Position numbers and translations under genes: made by a program. The notes beneath the pieces are model-generated. The model worked only from the letters and a program-made list of their open reading frames with translations, searched no databases and was not told the DNA's origin. From Symbiodinium microadriaticum (lineage: Eukaryota; Sar; Dinophyceae; Suessiales; Symbiodiniaceae), in the NCBI GenBank assembly GCA_001939145.1, contig LSRX01000075.1:1016884-1080883 (forward strand): a stretch of 64,000 bases of DNA, in the 5' to 3' direction. How positions within the stretch are numbered: position 1 is the first letter of the stretch; each line of letters opens with the position of its first letter. Shown here one piece after another: positions 1 to 9,446 of the stretch.

Positions 1-8
1 AAAACATA

Positions 9-122
9 TATATATATATATATATAAACATATGCGCGTATATATATATACACGTATATATATAATATACATATATACATATATATGTATGTGTGTATAT
101 ACACACACATATATATATATAT
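9..122. repeat. TA/CA microsatellite
   Basis: Alternating TA runs broken by CATA, CGTA and CACA steps. It is low complexity and any frame through it is spurious. Confidence 0.9.
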
Positions 123-1559
123 CAAGCAAGTACAACATCATGAATTCTACCACAACCTCGTCGAAACCCTGTTACAATGTGCTAAAATCCTCGTCCTTCA
201 GCCGCCGGTACATTTTCGTATTTCATGCCTGTGTGACTGCTCTCTAAACTCTAAACGCTATCCCCTTGTAGATCCAATTTACTGGCAAATGTGCCTTTAG
301 CCTACAGTCTGGTTCAGTCATGTCCTACGGCGAACTAGATCTTAGAATCAAGAGTTTTCAACATTTGTAATGCCGCAATCCCGTTAGAGTGTCTGTTTTT
401 TTCTGAGCATTGCTATGGAGATTTGGCTACATGCAGCTCTCAATAACATATCCCTGTGTCCGTATGCGATTGCTTTCAAACGCTGGTATATCCGGCAATA
501 TGTGGTCACTGGGGTGTTGCATTCCTTAATTCTGTACAATGACAGCCCCATACTTAATCTAGAAACTTGCATACAACACGCTTAGCAACGTTGTACAATG
601 TTTAACCCCGTGGGACAATATAATTACATGCAGTGTCGCTTCTTAGGCTTGACACTTCTTCTACATACCGAGTGACGAACCCTTTGCTTCTTGTACCAGC
701 GTACAGGAACCATCACGCAGAGCCGACTGCGAAATACTGTTTGTCCTTACAATGGGTTCGTATCAGCCTTATCTCGTGCATGTTATGTCGACTTTGCTAA
801 TCCCGCGCCCGGCTGCATTTATGTCAGTTATGTTTGTGTTGTTGTGAACATCTACGCCGTATTAGAAGCCATTGTCCCAGTCCAGAACCACACATATGTT
901 TCTCAGTGTTGTCCCATCGAAATCCTGCTTCCTTGGAATGACGTTTGGACATAACGTTGCAACCAATTCGTCTATGTACACCAAGTGATGAAACCTAACC
1001 AAGTTGTAAACACAAATTCTGTTGTCCCTTGCAAGTAGGTCTTGTCAGTCGTATCCCAAGTTTCTGCGTAGCTTGATATTCCAATGTTGAGAACGCCTAC
1101 TGACCTACTGAGCTATTGTAACCCCGGTAGAAGCCACGTCATCTTCCAAAGTATGATTCTTAGATGAGTGACACGTAAGTGCGTATTCGCTTAATATGTA
1201 TGTAGATTGCATTCTCTTTTGTAAACTCCATGTACTTGAACGCAGATGCAGCATGGCCTTCCGCTAAAGTCGCGGGAATATGCATATGGTCCCGGGAATA
1301 TGCAAAGTCTGACAAAAAAACACAACATCATTACTCAAAAAACCGAATACATGCCGGATACCCAGGACCATCAATTCTCCTAGTCCTTGATTAACTTCAT
1401 TGCAGCTTCGGTCTTCCTGACACACCTAAACAATCGAAGTTGTGGATTTAGGTGTTGATGAAGTACTGATGAAATAGATTTATCTCGTGTTGTTTATTGT
1501 GCAACGGGACCCTCCCAAAGCTTATGAACCACAACACTGCTTTATAAACCCAGGTCTTT
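123..1559. other. Intergenic stretch, no gene seen
   Basis: Mixed-composition sequence of moderate AT content. The open frames are short, lack recognisable domains and are not bracketed by convincing splice signals. I see no RNA gene or mobile-element ends here. Confidence 0.6.
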
Positions 1560-1728
1560 CGAACCTTCAAACATTCAGTTTACCAGTATGACGGTTAGCG
1601 CCCGAAACCATGAAACCAACAGACAATTTTCACCATTTCACAAACCAGTTTACTTTTTGACCAATTAGTTCAGCCCTAGCCCATAAACCAGTTCACCATT
1701 TCACCAATTAGTTTGGCCCTAACCCATT
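1560..1728. repeat. Host repeat, left arm (TTCACCATTTCACC units)
   Basis: Several degenerate units of about 50 bp contain TTCACCATTTCACCAATTAG, then GGCCCTAACCCATAAACCAG-like sequence. The same units occur in inverse orientation at 10650-10935 (GGTGAAATGGTGAACTGG). The retrotransposon inserted into the left arm, so the two arms were once close together. The result is a palindromic minisatellite of the host genome. Confidence 0.7.
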
Positions 1729-1733
1729 AAACC

Positions 1734-1841
1734 ACGTGCTTCGAAGATCAGCGCCGGCATAGCACTTTTTTTATCTTGAGCCAAATGGCGGTCGCCACTG
1801 TGCTATGTGGCCCTACGCCCTACGTCCCTGAAACAACTCGT
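1734..1841 (-). repeat. 3' LTR of the copia element
   Basis: This 108-bp repeat matches 10482-10589 with one mismatch. On the minus strand it starts ACGAGTTGTTTC and ends GCACGT, so the termini are ACG...CGT instead of the usual TG...CA. It contains the spliced-leader-like segment at 1775-1792 followed by a short A-rich run. It is very short for an LTR. Confidence 0.9.
1775..1792 (-). promoter_or_regulatory. Spliced-leader relic in the 3' LTR
   Basis: Same 18 bases as at 10523-10540, followed on the minus strand by ATAAAAAAAGTGC. Its presence in both LTRs means it is copied with the element and is not a chance insertion. Confidence 0.78.
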
Positions 1842-1850
1842 CCCCCCTCA
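1842..1850 (-). promoter_or_regulatory. Polypurine tract
   Basis: The minus strand reads TGAGGGGGG immediately before the 3' LTR, the expected place and composition for the plus-strand primer of reverse transcription. It helps fix the LTR edge at 1841. Confidence 0.7.
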
Positions 1851-2151
1851 TGGCAGAGAGGCCACCGACATTGCAGGAAGCCCCCGCGAGAACACTGTCA
1901 TTGCCGAGTCCCCTCCGCCGCGCCCGGAGGAGACTCCGCGACACGAAAAGGAAGGGAAGGAGCACGAGAGAACAGGGATACCGTGAGAAGAGCTTGAGGT
2001 GAAGAAGAACCTTACTTTACAAGAACTGTACAAAAGAGCTTCAAAGCCCCCCTCACTCTCTCACTGGTCAGCAGCTCCGCAGCTGTTGCCGCCACTGTCG
2101 CTGCCGCCAAGGTAGCAGTCGCTTCAAGTCCTAAGCTGCTCTTTCCCTTAC

Positions 2152-2314
2152 CGCGCGACGCGCAGGTCAAGAGTTAAGAGCCCTTCAGTTAGCCGCGCGA
2201 CGCGCAGGCCTAACTGCGACGAGGAGGCACGCAACGACCTTAACAACCGCAAAATGCGGTACCTTATAATCGAGACAAACGATTGGTTGTTCCCATCAGT
2301 CGCGCGACGCGCAG
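2152..2314. repeat. Element-specific 14-mer CGCGCGACGCGCAG, three copies
   Basis: Exact copies lie at 2152-2165, 2194-2207 and 2301-2314 in the 3' untranslated part of the retrotransposon. A fourth exact copy is in gag at 9129-9142, and a near copy (CGCGCGACGCGCTG) is in the integrase region at 6309-6322. The core is nearly palindromic (GCGCG/CGCGC). It may be an RNA hairpin or protein site of the element. Confidence 0.75.
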
Positions 2315-2336
2315 ACCTGAGGAAACAAACCGAACC

Positions 2337-5300
2337 TCAGTCTATGTGGATCATTCCGATTTTGGACCTTAGCTCTTCGAAAAGAGGTCGCCCGAGTGCC
2401 TTGGTCAACAAGTCTGCTAGCTGGTCCCTGGACTGTGTGTAAAACAAAGCCACTTCCTCTGGATGATCCTTGATGTGTTGAGAGATGGATGCGATGGAAA
2501 GCCTTTGCGTCCTCACGAGGCCTCTGAGCTTGACAGAGTAACCTGCGTTTAAGACTTTGATCACAGCTTCGTTGTCTTCTCTGATGTGGATGGGAATGTC
2601 TTTACCGCAGATTTTGCTGAGGAGATCCTGTACTGGAAGCGTTTCGGTAAACAGACCCTCTGCCAGTGACACCAGTTCCGCTTCGGTTGTTGACCTACTG
2701 ACTGCCTGTTGTCTACGGCTTGCCCATGCCAGTGGAAACCGAGTGCCACGAGGACCTGACACCTGCAACCATAGCCCAGACGTCGACTTAGCAGTGTGAA
2801 CACAACCACCGAGGTCTGCGTCACAAAACAAGTCGAGGCGACAGTCTTCAAGTTTGTCAAGCACAACTCCTTCCAAGCCAAGCTGTGGGGTAGCCGCAAC
2901 GTAGCTGACCAAACGGTTCAACTGTTTGTCACTGTTTCTTGACCATGCGGTGATTTGAACGGAAAGCGCCGAAATCGCAAACGCGATGTCTGGACGACAC
3001 AACCGACTGTACCACAACAGCTTCATGAGCACCCGCGCGGCATTTTCTGCCAGGGTGCCACGTGCTTCGTAGTCTTCCACCAACAAGCTTCCTTCTGCGA
3101 CGAACGGTGTGCTCACTTTCTTTAGCGGGGTGGCTCCTGGAATCGACAAGTATAAGTCGACGGCTTGACGGGCGTACTCATTCATGTGCAGGCCCACTGT
3201 GTGGCCGTTAAACACATGGTATCTACCCAGAAACCGATCAACGTCACCAACTTCGTCGACATCGACGTGCTCACGCAGACGTCGCCAGAATTCCTCCAAC
3301 TTTGAAGGTGCGCCAACCGCTAAAATGTCATCCACGTATACAGTGACAAGAACCGCAAGACTCGCAATCCAGTAGACAGACGGAAAGCCATCGACCAACT
3401 GAGCTGCAAGGAAAGTGACCATCACCTTCTCAAAGAAACTGTGCCACTCCGCTGGGGCCTCTGGATGGCCGTATAACGCCCGGAGCAGTCGAACTGCCGG
3501 CCGTCTGAAGCGCCTTTTCCAGTCGTCGAGCCACAGCTCTTTGGGCAACAGCACCCAAGTGGGCACATTAGAAGACAACGGTGCTTGAAGGAACGCTTGG
3601 CAAGCGTCTGCGGTTTGGACTACGAAACCGGTGATTAACCCCAGGAAGAGGGTCAAATTCACCGCTTGTATGTTCGTGGGAAGACTGTGTAGCTCCCTAA
3701 ACATCGCTGGAAGTCCCGCTTCGTCCTTCACCGCGTCGCCCCTGTAGACGACTCTTCCTTTGTGTACGTGGTGTTTTGTGTCCAGCTCATAGTTCTTTAC
3801 TCCTGCGATTGACATTGCTTCGGCGACATGAATCTTTTCACCACGCGCCTCGGCATCGCGACACAGGTCGTCGTACTCCACCACGGTGCTGTCATCCCAC
3901 ACTTTTCGGGCACGAACCTTCATGCCTTCTGCTTGTACCGCTTGCAATGCTTTTGGATCATTCAGCATCTCTCGCCGAGTGAGCGCCTTCGTGACTAAAG
4001 CCGCTGACGAGGTGAACGCAGTAGTGGGCGGAGCAATCCTATCCACATGCTTGCCAGATTCGACAGTGCAAGGTACGACAGGCATGGAAGGGATGTGGTT
4101 GAACAGCTTCTCCGGGAATAGCGCCGCCAAAATGGTGGTCGCCATCGCGCGGTTGTAAAAATCCGACTTCCACTCAACATCATCATGCAACCGGTCATGC
4201 TTATGATCATGCTCGTGACGACAAATCCGCCTGTTCATTTCTAGAACGACTCGATGATGGCTGGTAGCCACTCGCCACTCCTTTTGCGGATATTTGCCGT
4301 CTATGCAGAGGCGAAAACCGCAACCTGTCGGATAACACAACTGCAACTCAAAGCGTGTGATCATGTCAAGCACAGACGGCTGGTACCAACCTGAGCAGCT
4401 CTTCGGCCACTCAAACCACACAGACCCCCCTGACTCCACAGCAACACTGGCCAACGACACGAAGTGCTGGACGAGCCTCAACGAGCTTTCTGCTTTCAGC
4501 TTGGTTGGTGCGTTTGCGCGTTTGGAGTCTTCGTCAGAGTGAAGGCTGTGCCAGGGTTTACTAGGAAGGGAACCCCAGAGGTGAAGAACTTCCCCTCTCT
4601 TAGCCTGATCCCGCGCCCAGTCTAAAACCTGCAAAAATTGCTGTTGGTCTTCAAGATCGACGAAATCTTTAGACAGGCCTAAATACGAGATATGGTGCTG
4701 CTCACAAGCTCGTTTCAACTGACTGTTTCTCGAGCAGCAAAACTCAACAAAAGTTACGCCTGTAGACTGTTTCACCTTGGACCTTCTTTCCTTAGCAGTC
4801 AACGCAAAAGTTGTCTCTTGAGGGAGGCCCTGAAACAGTTGCTGCGCTACTTCCTCCGTCAGCTCTCCAGCTTGGTGAGCCTCCGGGTCTGCAAGCAACT
4901 CCACACAAGCTGCTAAGCCTGAGACGGTCTCTCCTACCTCTGTTCCTTCCGTCGAAGGCGGAGTAAAAGCAGGAACCTCAGACTCTTCTGGAGGGACAAA
5001 ATCGTCTTCGAGTGCTTCTTCCTCCTTGTCTTTCGTGGGGAGCGGCTCATGAAAGTTCAGTAGATCATTAAACCGCTTCCTACAAACCTTATTATGGTTG
5101 TAGCTTCCAGACCTGCAGCCATCGCACTTGGGAGTCTTGCCGTGCACAGCAATCCTAGACTTGGTGATAGCTCTGTTTCTGGAAACCTTTTCAGAAGTTT
5201 CATCCGCTCTTGTTGCTTCGGCTCTCGGACCAACATCGTCAACCCTAGGCTTCCCCGGAGTTGGTTGCTCAATGTCTTCATCAAGCGCCCCTGCAGGTGG

Positions 5301-5699
5301 AGCCAACGAGTCAGTGCTGGGAAGCTGATGGTGCGGATTCTGCTCGTCTAACGCCTTTGCTTTAGCGAGCGGGAAAGACCATTTGCCATTGGGGACAGCG
5401 AGGTCCTTCGTAATCACTACTCTGAACGCCCCATCTTTGATAGACCGCATAGTGACTACTTGGTGCGCCCCTTTGAAGCGCATGCCATCGATGACTTCTG
5501 GGCCTAGATACAAAGCTGGTTCCCCTTTGGGTGCAAAAGTACCGGCCTCTCTTTCTTTGTACCAAACCAAAGCGCCAAACGGAATAAGATACCCCTCATA
5601 AGGATACTTCCAGTGGGCCTCGAACCTGGTAGAGCACAAAGCTTGCCCCTTTTCCTTAGCCAGTTCTTGAATGGCCTTGGGAGGCTCAAGAGTTGCATT
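2337..5699 (-). CDS. Copia integrase C-terminus, reverse transcriptase and RNase H
   Basis: This is the same reading frame as the Gag-integrase ORF, resumed after the UGA at 5700-5702; the first in-frame start-like codon (5639) is not ATG, so it is a continuation and not a separate gene. The integrase C-terminal part begins the region. The RT palm has QTADACQAFLQAPL and the catalytic YVDD (in VTVYVDDILAVG). RNase H has LFCDADLGG and SRSTTEAELVSLAEG. Residues near TRFELQLCYPTGCGF precede the RT as in dinoflagellate copia proteins. The final stop (2337-2339) is also UGA. Expression would need readthrough or the UGA is a disabling mutation (one base from the Trp codon UGG). Confidence 0.9.
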   Translation of the reverse strand, partial: NATLEPPKAIQELAKEKGQALCSTRFEAHWKYPYEGYLIPFGALVWYKEREAGTFAPKGEPALYLGPEVIDGMRFKGAHQVVTMRSIKDGAFRVVITKDLAVPNGKWSFPLAKAKALDEQNPHHQLPSTDSLAPPAGALDEDIEQPTPGKPRVDDVGPRAEATRADETSEKVSRNRAITKSRIAVHGKTPKCDGCRSGSYNHNKVCRKRFNDLLNFHEPLPTKDKEEEALEDDFVPPEESEVPAFTPPSTEGTEVGETVSGLAACVELLADPEAHQAGELTEEVAQQLFQGLPQETTFALTAKERRSKVKQSTGVTFVEFCCSRNSQLKRACEQHHISYLGLSKDFVDLEDQQQFLQVLDWARDQAKRGEVLHLWGSLPSKPWHSLHSDEDSKRANAPTKLKAESSLRLVQHFVSLASVAVESGGSVWFEWPKSCSGWYQPSVLDMITRFELQLCYPTGCGFRLCIDGKYPQKEWRVATSHHRVVLEMNRRICRHEHDHKHDRLHDDVEWKSDFYNRAMATTILAALFPEKLFNHIPSMPVVPCTVESGKHVDRIAPPTTAFTSSAALVTKALTRREMLNDPKALQAVQAEGMKVRARKVWDDSTVVEYDDLCRDAEARGEKIHVAEAMSIAGVKNYELDTKHHVHKGRVVYRGDAVKDEAGLPAMFRELHSLPTNIQAVNLTLFLGLITGFVVQTADACQAFLQAPLSSNVPTWVLLPKELWLDDWKRRFRRPAVRLLRALYGHPEAPAEWHSFFEKVMVTFLAAQLVDGFPSVYWIASLAVLVTVYVDDILAVGAPSKLEEFWRRLREHVDVDEVGDVDRFLGRYHVFNGHTVGLHMNEYARQAVDLYLSIPGATPLKKVSTPFVAEGSLLVEDYEARGTLAENAARVLMKLLWYSRLCRPDIAFAISALSVQITAWSRNSDKQLNRLVSYVAATPQLGLEGVVLDKLEDCRLDLFCDADLGGCVHTAKSTSGLWLQVSGPRGTRFPLAWASRRQQAVSRSTTEAELVSLAEGLFTETLPVQDLLSKICGKDIPIHIREDNEAVIKVLNAGYSVKLRGLVRTQRLSIASISQHIKDHPEEVALFYTQSRDQLADLLTKALGRPLFEELRSKIGMIHID

Positions 5700-8600
5700 T
5701 CACATGAAAGCAAAGCATCTCTGCGCAAACTTCCAGTGCCTAACATGCATCCCTGATTGAAGCAGCAGCGTTGCTGTTCCCTGTTTGATAGTTCGGATGG
5801 CGGACTCAGCGAAAGGATTGTGCAGCGGATCTCTCGGAACGGCAGGCTCAGAGTTGAACCCTACGTTACGTATTGCCTTCAAGATCTCCGGAGCCCTGTC
5901 ACTCGCTACGCTCACTATGGGGGACTTCCTACCACAGAACTGTCTCAAAGCGTCCTCTACCTCTTCACTGTCTTTTGAAAGAGCAGGGTAAGTCCACACA
6001 ACACCCGAAAACCTATCTCTACACACCAAAGACACTACTTCGTCCTCTTCTGTAGGAGCGTCGCGTGCAATGATGTGATCCACTTCAATGCGCTCCCCAG
6101 GGCCTTCAGGCTCTTCCTGGTCGGGCGCTTCCTGGAGATTAGACGACTGGTTGTCTCGTCTCCTGTGCGGCGTTGCGGTTAGCTTTGCTTGCAAACACAC
6201 ATTGCACTTTCGGGATTTCGGCAGATGCGTGAGAAAGTGACCTGGTTCAAGCTCATTCACCCATTCATCGTCATCATCACCTTCATCCTTTCTCTCCTCT
6301 ACGACCCTCGCGCGACGCGCTGACGAAGCCGAAGATTCGAAGAAAGTAATCAGGCTGTGAGCAACGTAAGGAAGTTCAGCTTCGGGGTTTTCCAGTTCCT
6401 GCCACTTGACTTGGTTTTCTAGCGGAAACCACTCTGTTGTGTTTACTAGCCAAGTCGTGCGCAAGTCTAGTGCTTCCACATCCGGCTTTGCGAAAGTGGG
6501 AACGCGTCTCTGCACCAAGACTCTTCCGTCACGCAGTTTCTGCCACCCTACCTTACCTGAGGCCAGCCTCAGGTCGTCAGGTGGTTCTCTAGCGTCTTCA
6601 CTTCTACAGACAACGGGGGCACCTGAAACAAGCTCTACTTCTTCCCTGAAAACAGGTACACAGTGTTCAATGCGATCAGCAGTCCTACATTGGTCTCGGT
6701 CTACTGCGAGGCTGTAGGGAACTGCAGGCGGGATCAAGATGGGCAGCTCACCGGCTTCCCACATGAAGCTAAACCCTTGGTTCATGACGATCTGTCCTAT
6801 CGAGTAGACCAACGGACAACTCTTGAGCACGAACATGTTGGATAGTCGCTTCAAGGAGCTAGACCACAGACCGATGGTTTCACTCGAGTGTTTCTTACCA
6901 CCTCCTGTGTCAAAGGCCATGCTCTGTGATGACGTGCCGCAAAAAGCATCAAACACACTCTCGGAGACTCCCTGTTCACGGAAAGCCTCCTTCGAACCCA
7001 AGTGTTCTCCCGCACCGGTGTCCGCGATGACATCCAAAGTGCAGGTGGGTCCTTGTGAAAGGGCCGCTGCTCCTGAGGCCATTGCCGCCATGACGAGTGC
7101 TACCGCGGCCTTGGTGGGTGCCTTTGGGGCAGCTGCCTTGGCCTTAGCTTCTGGGGCTGGGTTGGCCGGAACAACGAGCTCGTGCTTGAAGGGACAGTTG
7201 TCTCTCTTACACGCACCTTTCTGGAAGAACAAACAGAGACCTTCAGACAAAGCTTTCTTCACGTTCGGGTCTGATGACTTACTACCTCCTTTCTTGCCAT
7301 CATCCTTGCCTTGTCCTTTGCCCTTGCCTTTGTTGTCCTTGTTACCTTTGCCACCTTTGGCGTCTGCTTTGCTGGGAGCTGTCTTTGCTGCCGCCGCTTT
7401 TGCTTTCGCTGCTTCTGCTTCCTTCTGCTTCTGCTCTACTGACGGTGCTGCTGCCCCTCCAACGGACTCCTTCTTTGGACCTTTCTTCAGAGCCTCTTGG
7501 ATGGACTGCAGGTTTTGTTCTTGCTGATTTTCCAAGATCGTACGGTCAAGGCGACTCCAAAGCCACTCAAACGAACGCTCTGTCGTGCCCTCAGCCGCAT
7601 CGCGCACCCGGTCCGTGTGTCTGCGAAGCGCTGGCACCTTTTTCAGCCTTTCGAACAACCACTTTGCCATCAGCTTTTCCGCCGGCCTTTCTGAAGTGGG
7701 GAGTTGGCCCAATATGTATCGGACTTTATCCCTCCAGGCCTTTAGCGAAGCGACAGAACCCTCCGGTGGAGGAAGGGAAAACAGCTCAAGCTCGGAAACC
7801 ACGGCTCCGTATGTAGAGTCTGTGTCAAACTCACGCGCAACCATGTTCAACAGTACACGTCCCCGCATTGGCCGGTTGAGAGCCTCTGAGTCCTCCAGAA
7901 AGGCTTGAAACTTCAGTCCGAAGTGGGACTTCAAGTGTTCTGGGCGCGTCAAAGCGCTGGCAAGAACGCGGTCAAACCGCGGATAATCGCCGGACGACTG
8001 TTGCATACGTGCGATTTCAACATCTGACCGAGCGCGAAACGCTTCCATAATCCATTCGTGGACTGTGCCATTGGGCGAGCGGTCAAACGATGCCATCAAC
8101 GGCACCATGCTGTTACGCCAAGCACGGAACGCACCAGCCGATTCGGGCAACGATGGCACTTTCAAGTAGTGCAAGTCCTTTTGCTTGACGTGCTGCGACT
8201 CCACATCTTCGTGTGTGGGTGAGGTGCCTGGTGAATGGTCTCCTGCCCGCATGCGTGTGGCGAACACATCTTCATCGTCATCTGTGTCCGAATGCATGCG
8301 GTGGAACTGCGGAGTTGCGACTTGTGGCTCTACCGTTGGTCCTTGCTCTGACGGTCCTTGGACCGTCGGTGACCAACTTCGCCATTGTACGACTTCGCTC
8401 CACAACTCCTGCAAAAGGTCAAACATCTGAACCTGCTCCCGCTCAACCACTTCTAACCGACGCAACAAAGAGTGATCTTCAGTATTTCCCGCGCCATTTT
8501 GGGGTCCATACAACATGTGTGGATTTTTGTTTTCGTCGGTTTCAGTGTTTTGTCCATACAACTTGTGAGGATTTTTGTTTTGATCGGTTTCGGCTATGAA

Positions 8601-9329
8601 TCTTCGCATCTTTTCCTCATCCAGTTGTTCTTGCATTCTCGCCAGCTGTTGTCTGGTTTCCTCGAGTTGCTCTCTCAAGACATTTTCTCTCTGATGTGCC
8701 AACTGAAGCTCCGCAGCAAATCTAACGGATAACACCTCGGCTTGCGCGTGTACCTGTGCTACCGTTTGTTCTGCCTGACCTCTGGCCGCAAGAACTGCCT
8801 GCAACGCCTGGTTTTCTACGGCAGCAACGCGCTCGTTTGCTACAGTGACAGCTGCAGCAGCTTCTAAAACCGCATGGTGATCCGTGTGCATATGTACCTG
8901 ACGCTGGTCTACCTGTTGCAGAATGTTCTGAGTGAGTTCAACACGCCTACCGTCATGGAAGCTCTGGTTGTGTTGAGTGTTCTCAACATGATCACCCTGC
9001 CGAGCTGCAAAGATTCTTGAAATCTGGGGTCCTGGCAGAGGCCCTCGCTCTGCGGAAGAAGGCTGAGGATCCGGCGGGGCCGTCTCAAGCTCTGTATTTG
9101 CGATTTCCATCCCTTCACCCCCGGAGACCGCGCGACGCGCAGGCCCTCCCGACGACGAAGATATGGCTAGAGCTCTACTCCTGTTCAGTGAGCCTTCCCT
9201 GGGGCCCCTGATGTGAGATTTACGCACTACGGACGACGAAGACGACGACCCAGCACGCGAACCGCCCCTCGCCACAAGACCATCAACAGTGGAGCTAGAA
9301 ACCTCTAATGATGTCTCAGCGTCGTCCAT
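5700..9329 (-). CDS. Copia Gag-protease-integrase core (ends at an in-frame UGA)
   Basis: 1209 residues from ATG. The N-terminal half is Gag: acidic/Ser-rich start, a long Gln/Glu-rich coiled coil near residues 150-240, a capsid-like helical region, then a Lys/Ala/Gly-rich linker. A zinc finger reads CLFFQKGACKRDNCPFKH, i.e. C-x7-C-x4-C-x3-H, a CCCH type and not the usual retroviral CCHC knuckle. The aspartic protease shows VIADTGAGEHLG. Integrase follows with an H-x3-H...C-x2-C zinc module (HFLTHLPKSRKCNVC) and the DDE residues in IEVDHI, VASDRAPE and NPFAESAIRTIK. The frame stops at UGA 5700-5702, directly after the integrase core, and continues open without any shift into the RT region. 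Confidence 0.9.
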   Translation of the reverse strand: MDDAETSLEVSSSTVDGLVARGGSRAGSSSSSSVVRKSHIRGPREGSLNRSRALAISSSSGGPARRAVSGGEGMEIANTELETAPPDPQPSSAERGPLPGPQISRIFAARQGDHVENTQHNQSFHDGRRVELTQNILQQVDQRQVHMHTDHHAVLEAAAAVTVANERVAAVENQALQAVLAARGQAEQTVAQVHAQAEVLSVRFAAELQLAHQRENVLREQLEETRQQLARMQEQLDEEKMRRFIAETDQNKNPHKLYGQNTETDENKNPHMLYGPQNGAGNTEDHSLLRRLEVVEREQVQMFDLLQELWSEVVQWRSWSPTVQGPSEQGPTVEPQVATPQFHRMHSDTDDDEDVFATRMRAGDHSPGTSPTHEDVESQHVKQKDLHYLKVPSLPESAGAFRAWRNSMVPLMASFDRSPNGTVHEWIMEAFRARSDVEIARMQQSSGDYPRFDRVLASALTRPEHLKSHFGLKFQAFLEDSEALNRPMRGRVLLNMVAREFDTDSTYGAVVSELELFSLPPPEGSVASLKAWRDKVRYILGQLPTSERPAEKLMAKWLFERLKKVPALRRHTDRVRDAAEGTTERSFEWLWSRLDRTILENQQEQNLQSIQEALKKGPKKESVGGAAAPSVEQKQKEAEAAKAKAAAAKTAPSKADAKGGKGNKDNKGKGKGQGKDDGKKGGSKSSDPNVKKALSEGLCLFFQKGACKRDNCPFKHELVVPANPAPEAKAKAAAPKAPTKAAVALVMAAMASGAAALSQGPTCTLDVIADTGAGEHLGSKEAFREQGVSESVFDAFCGTSSQSMAFDTGGGKKHSSETIGLWSSSLKRLSNMFVLKSCPLVYSIGQIVMNQGFSFMWEAGELPILIPPAVPYSLAVDRDQCRTADRIEHCVPVFREEVELVSGAPVVCRSEDAREPPDDLRLASGKVGWQKLRDGRVLVQRRVPTFAKPDVEALDLRTTWLVNTTEWFPLENQVKWQELENPEAELPYVAHSLITFFESSASSARRARVVEERKDEGDDDDEWVNELEPGHFLTHLPKSRKCNVCLQAKLTATPHRRRDNQSSNLQEAPDQEEPEGPGERIEVDHIIARDAPTEEDEVVSLVCRDRFSGVVWTYPALSKDSEEVEDALRQFCGRKSPIVSVASDRAPEILKAIRNVGFNSEPAVPRDPLHNPFAESAIRTIKQGTATLLLQSGMHVRHWKFAQRCFAFM

Positions 9330-9446
9330 TGTTCGTGTTGTCGTTGGCGGCTCACTGGAGAATCGCCGAGGTCAGAGGCCAGACGCCGATGTACGAAGAT
9401 GGTTCCGCAGACGCTGCTGCACGAAGAGGATGATGACACTCCTTCC

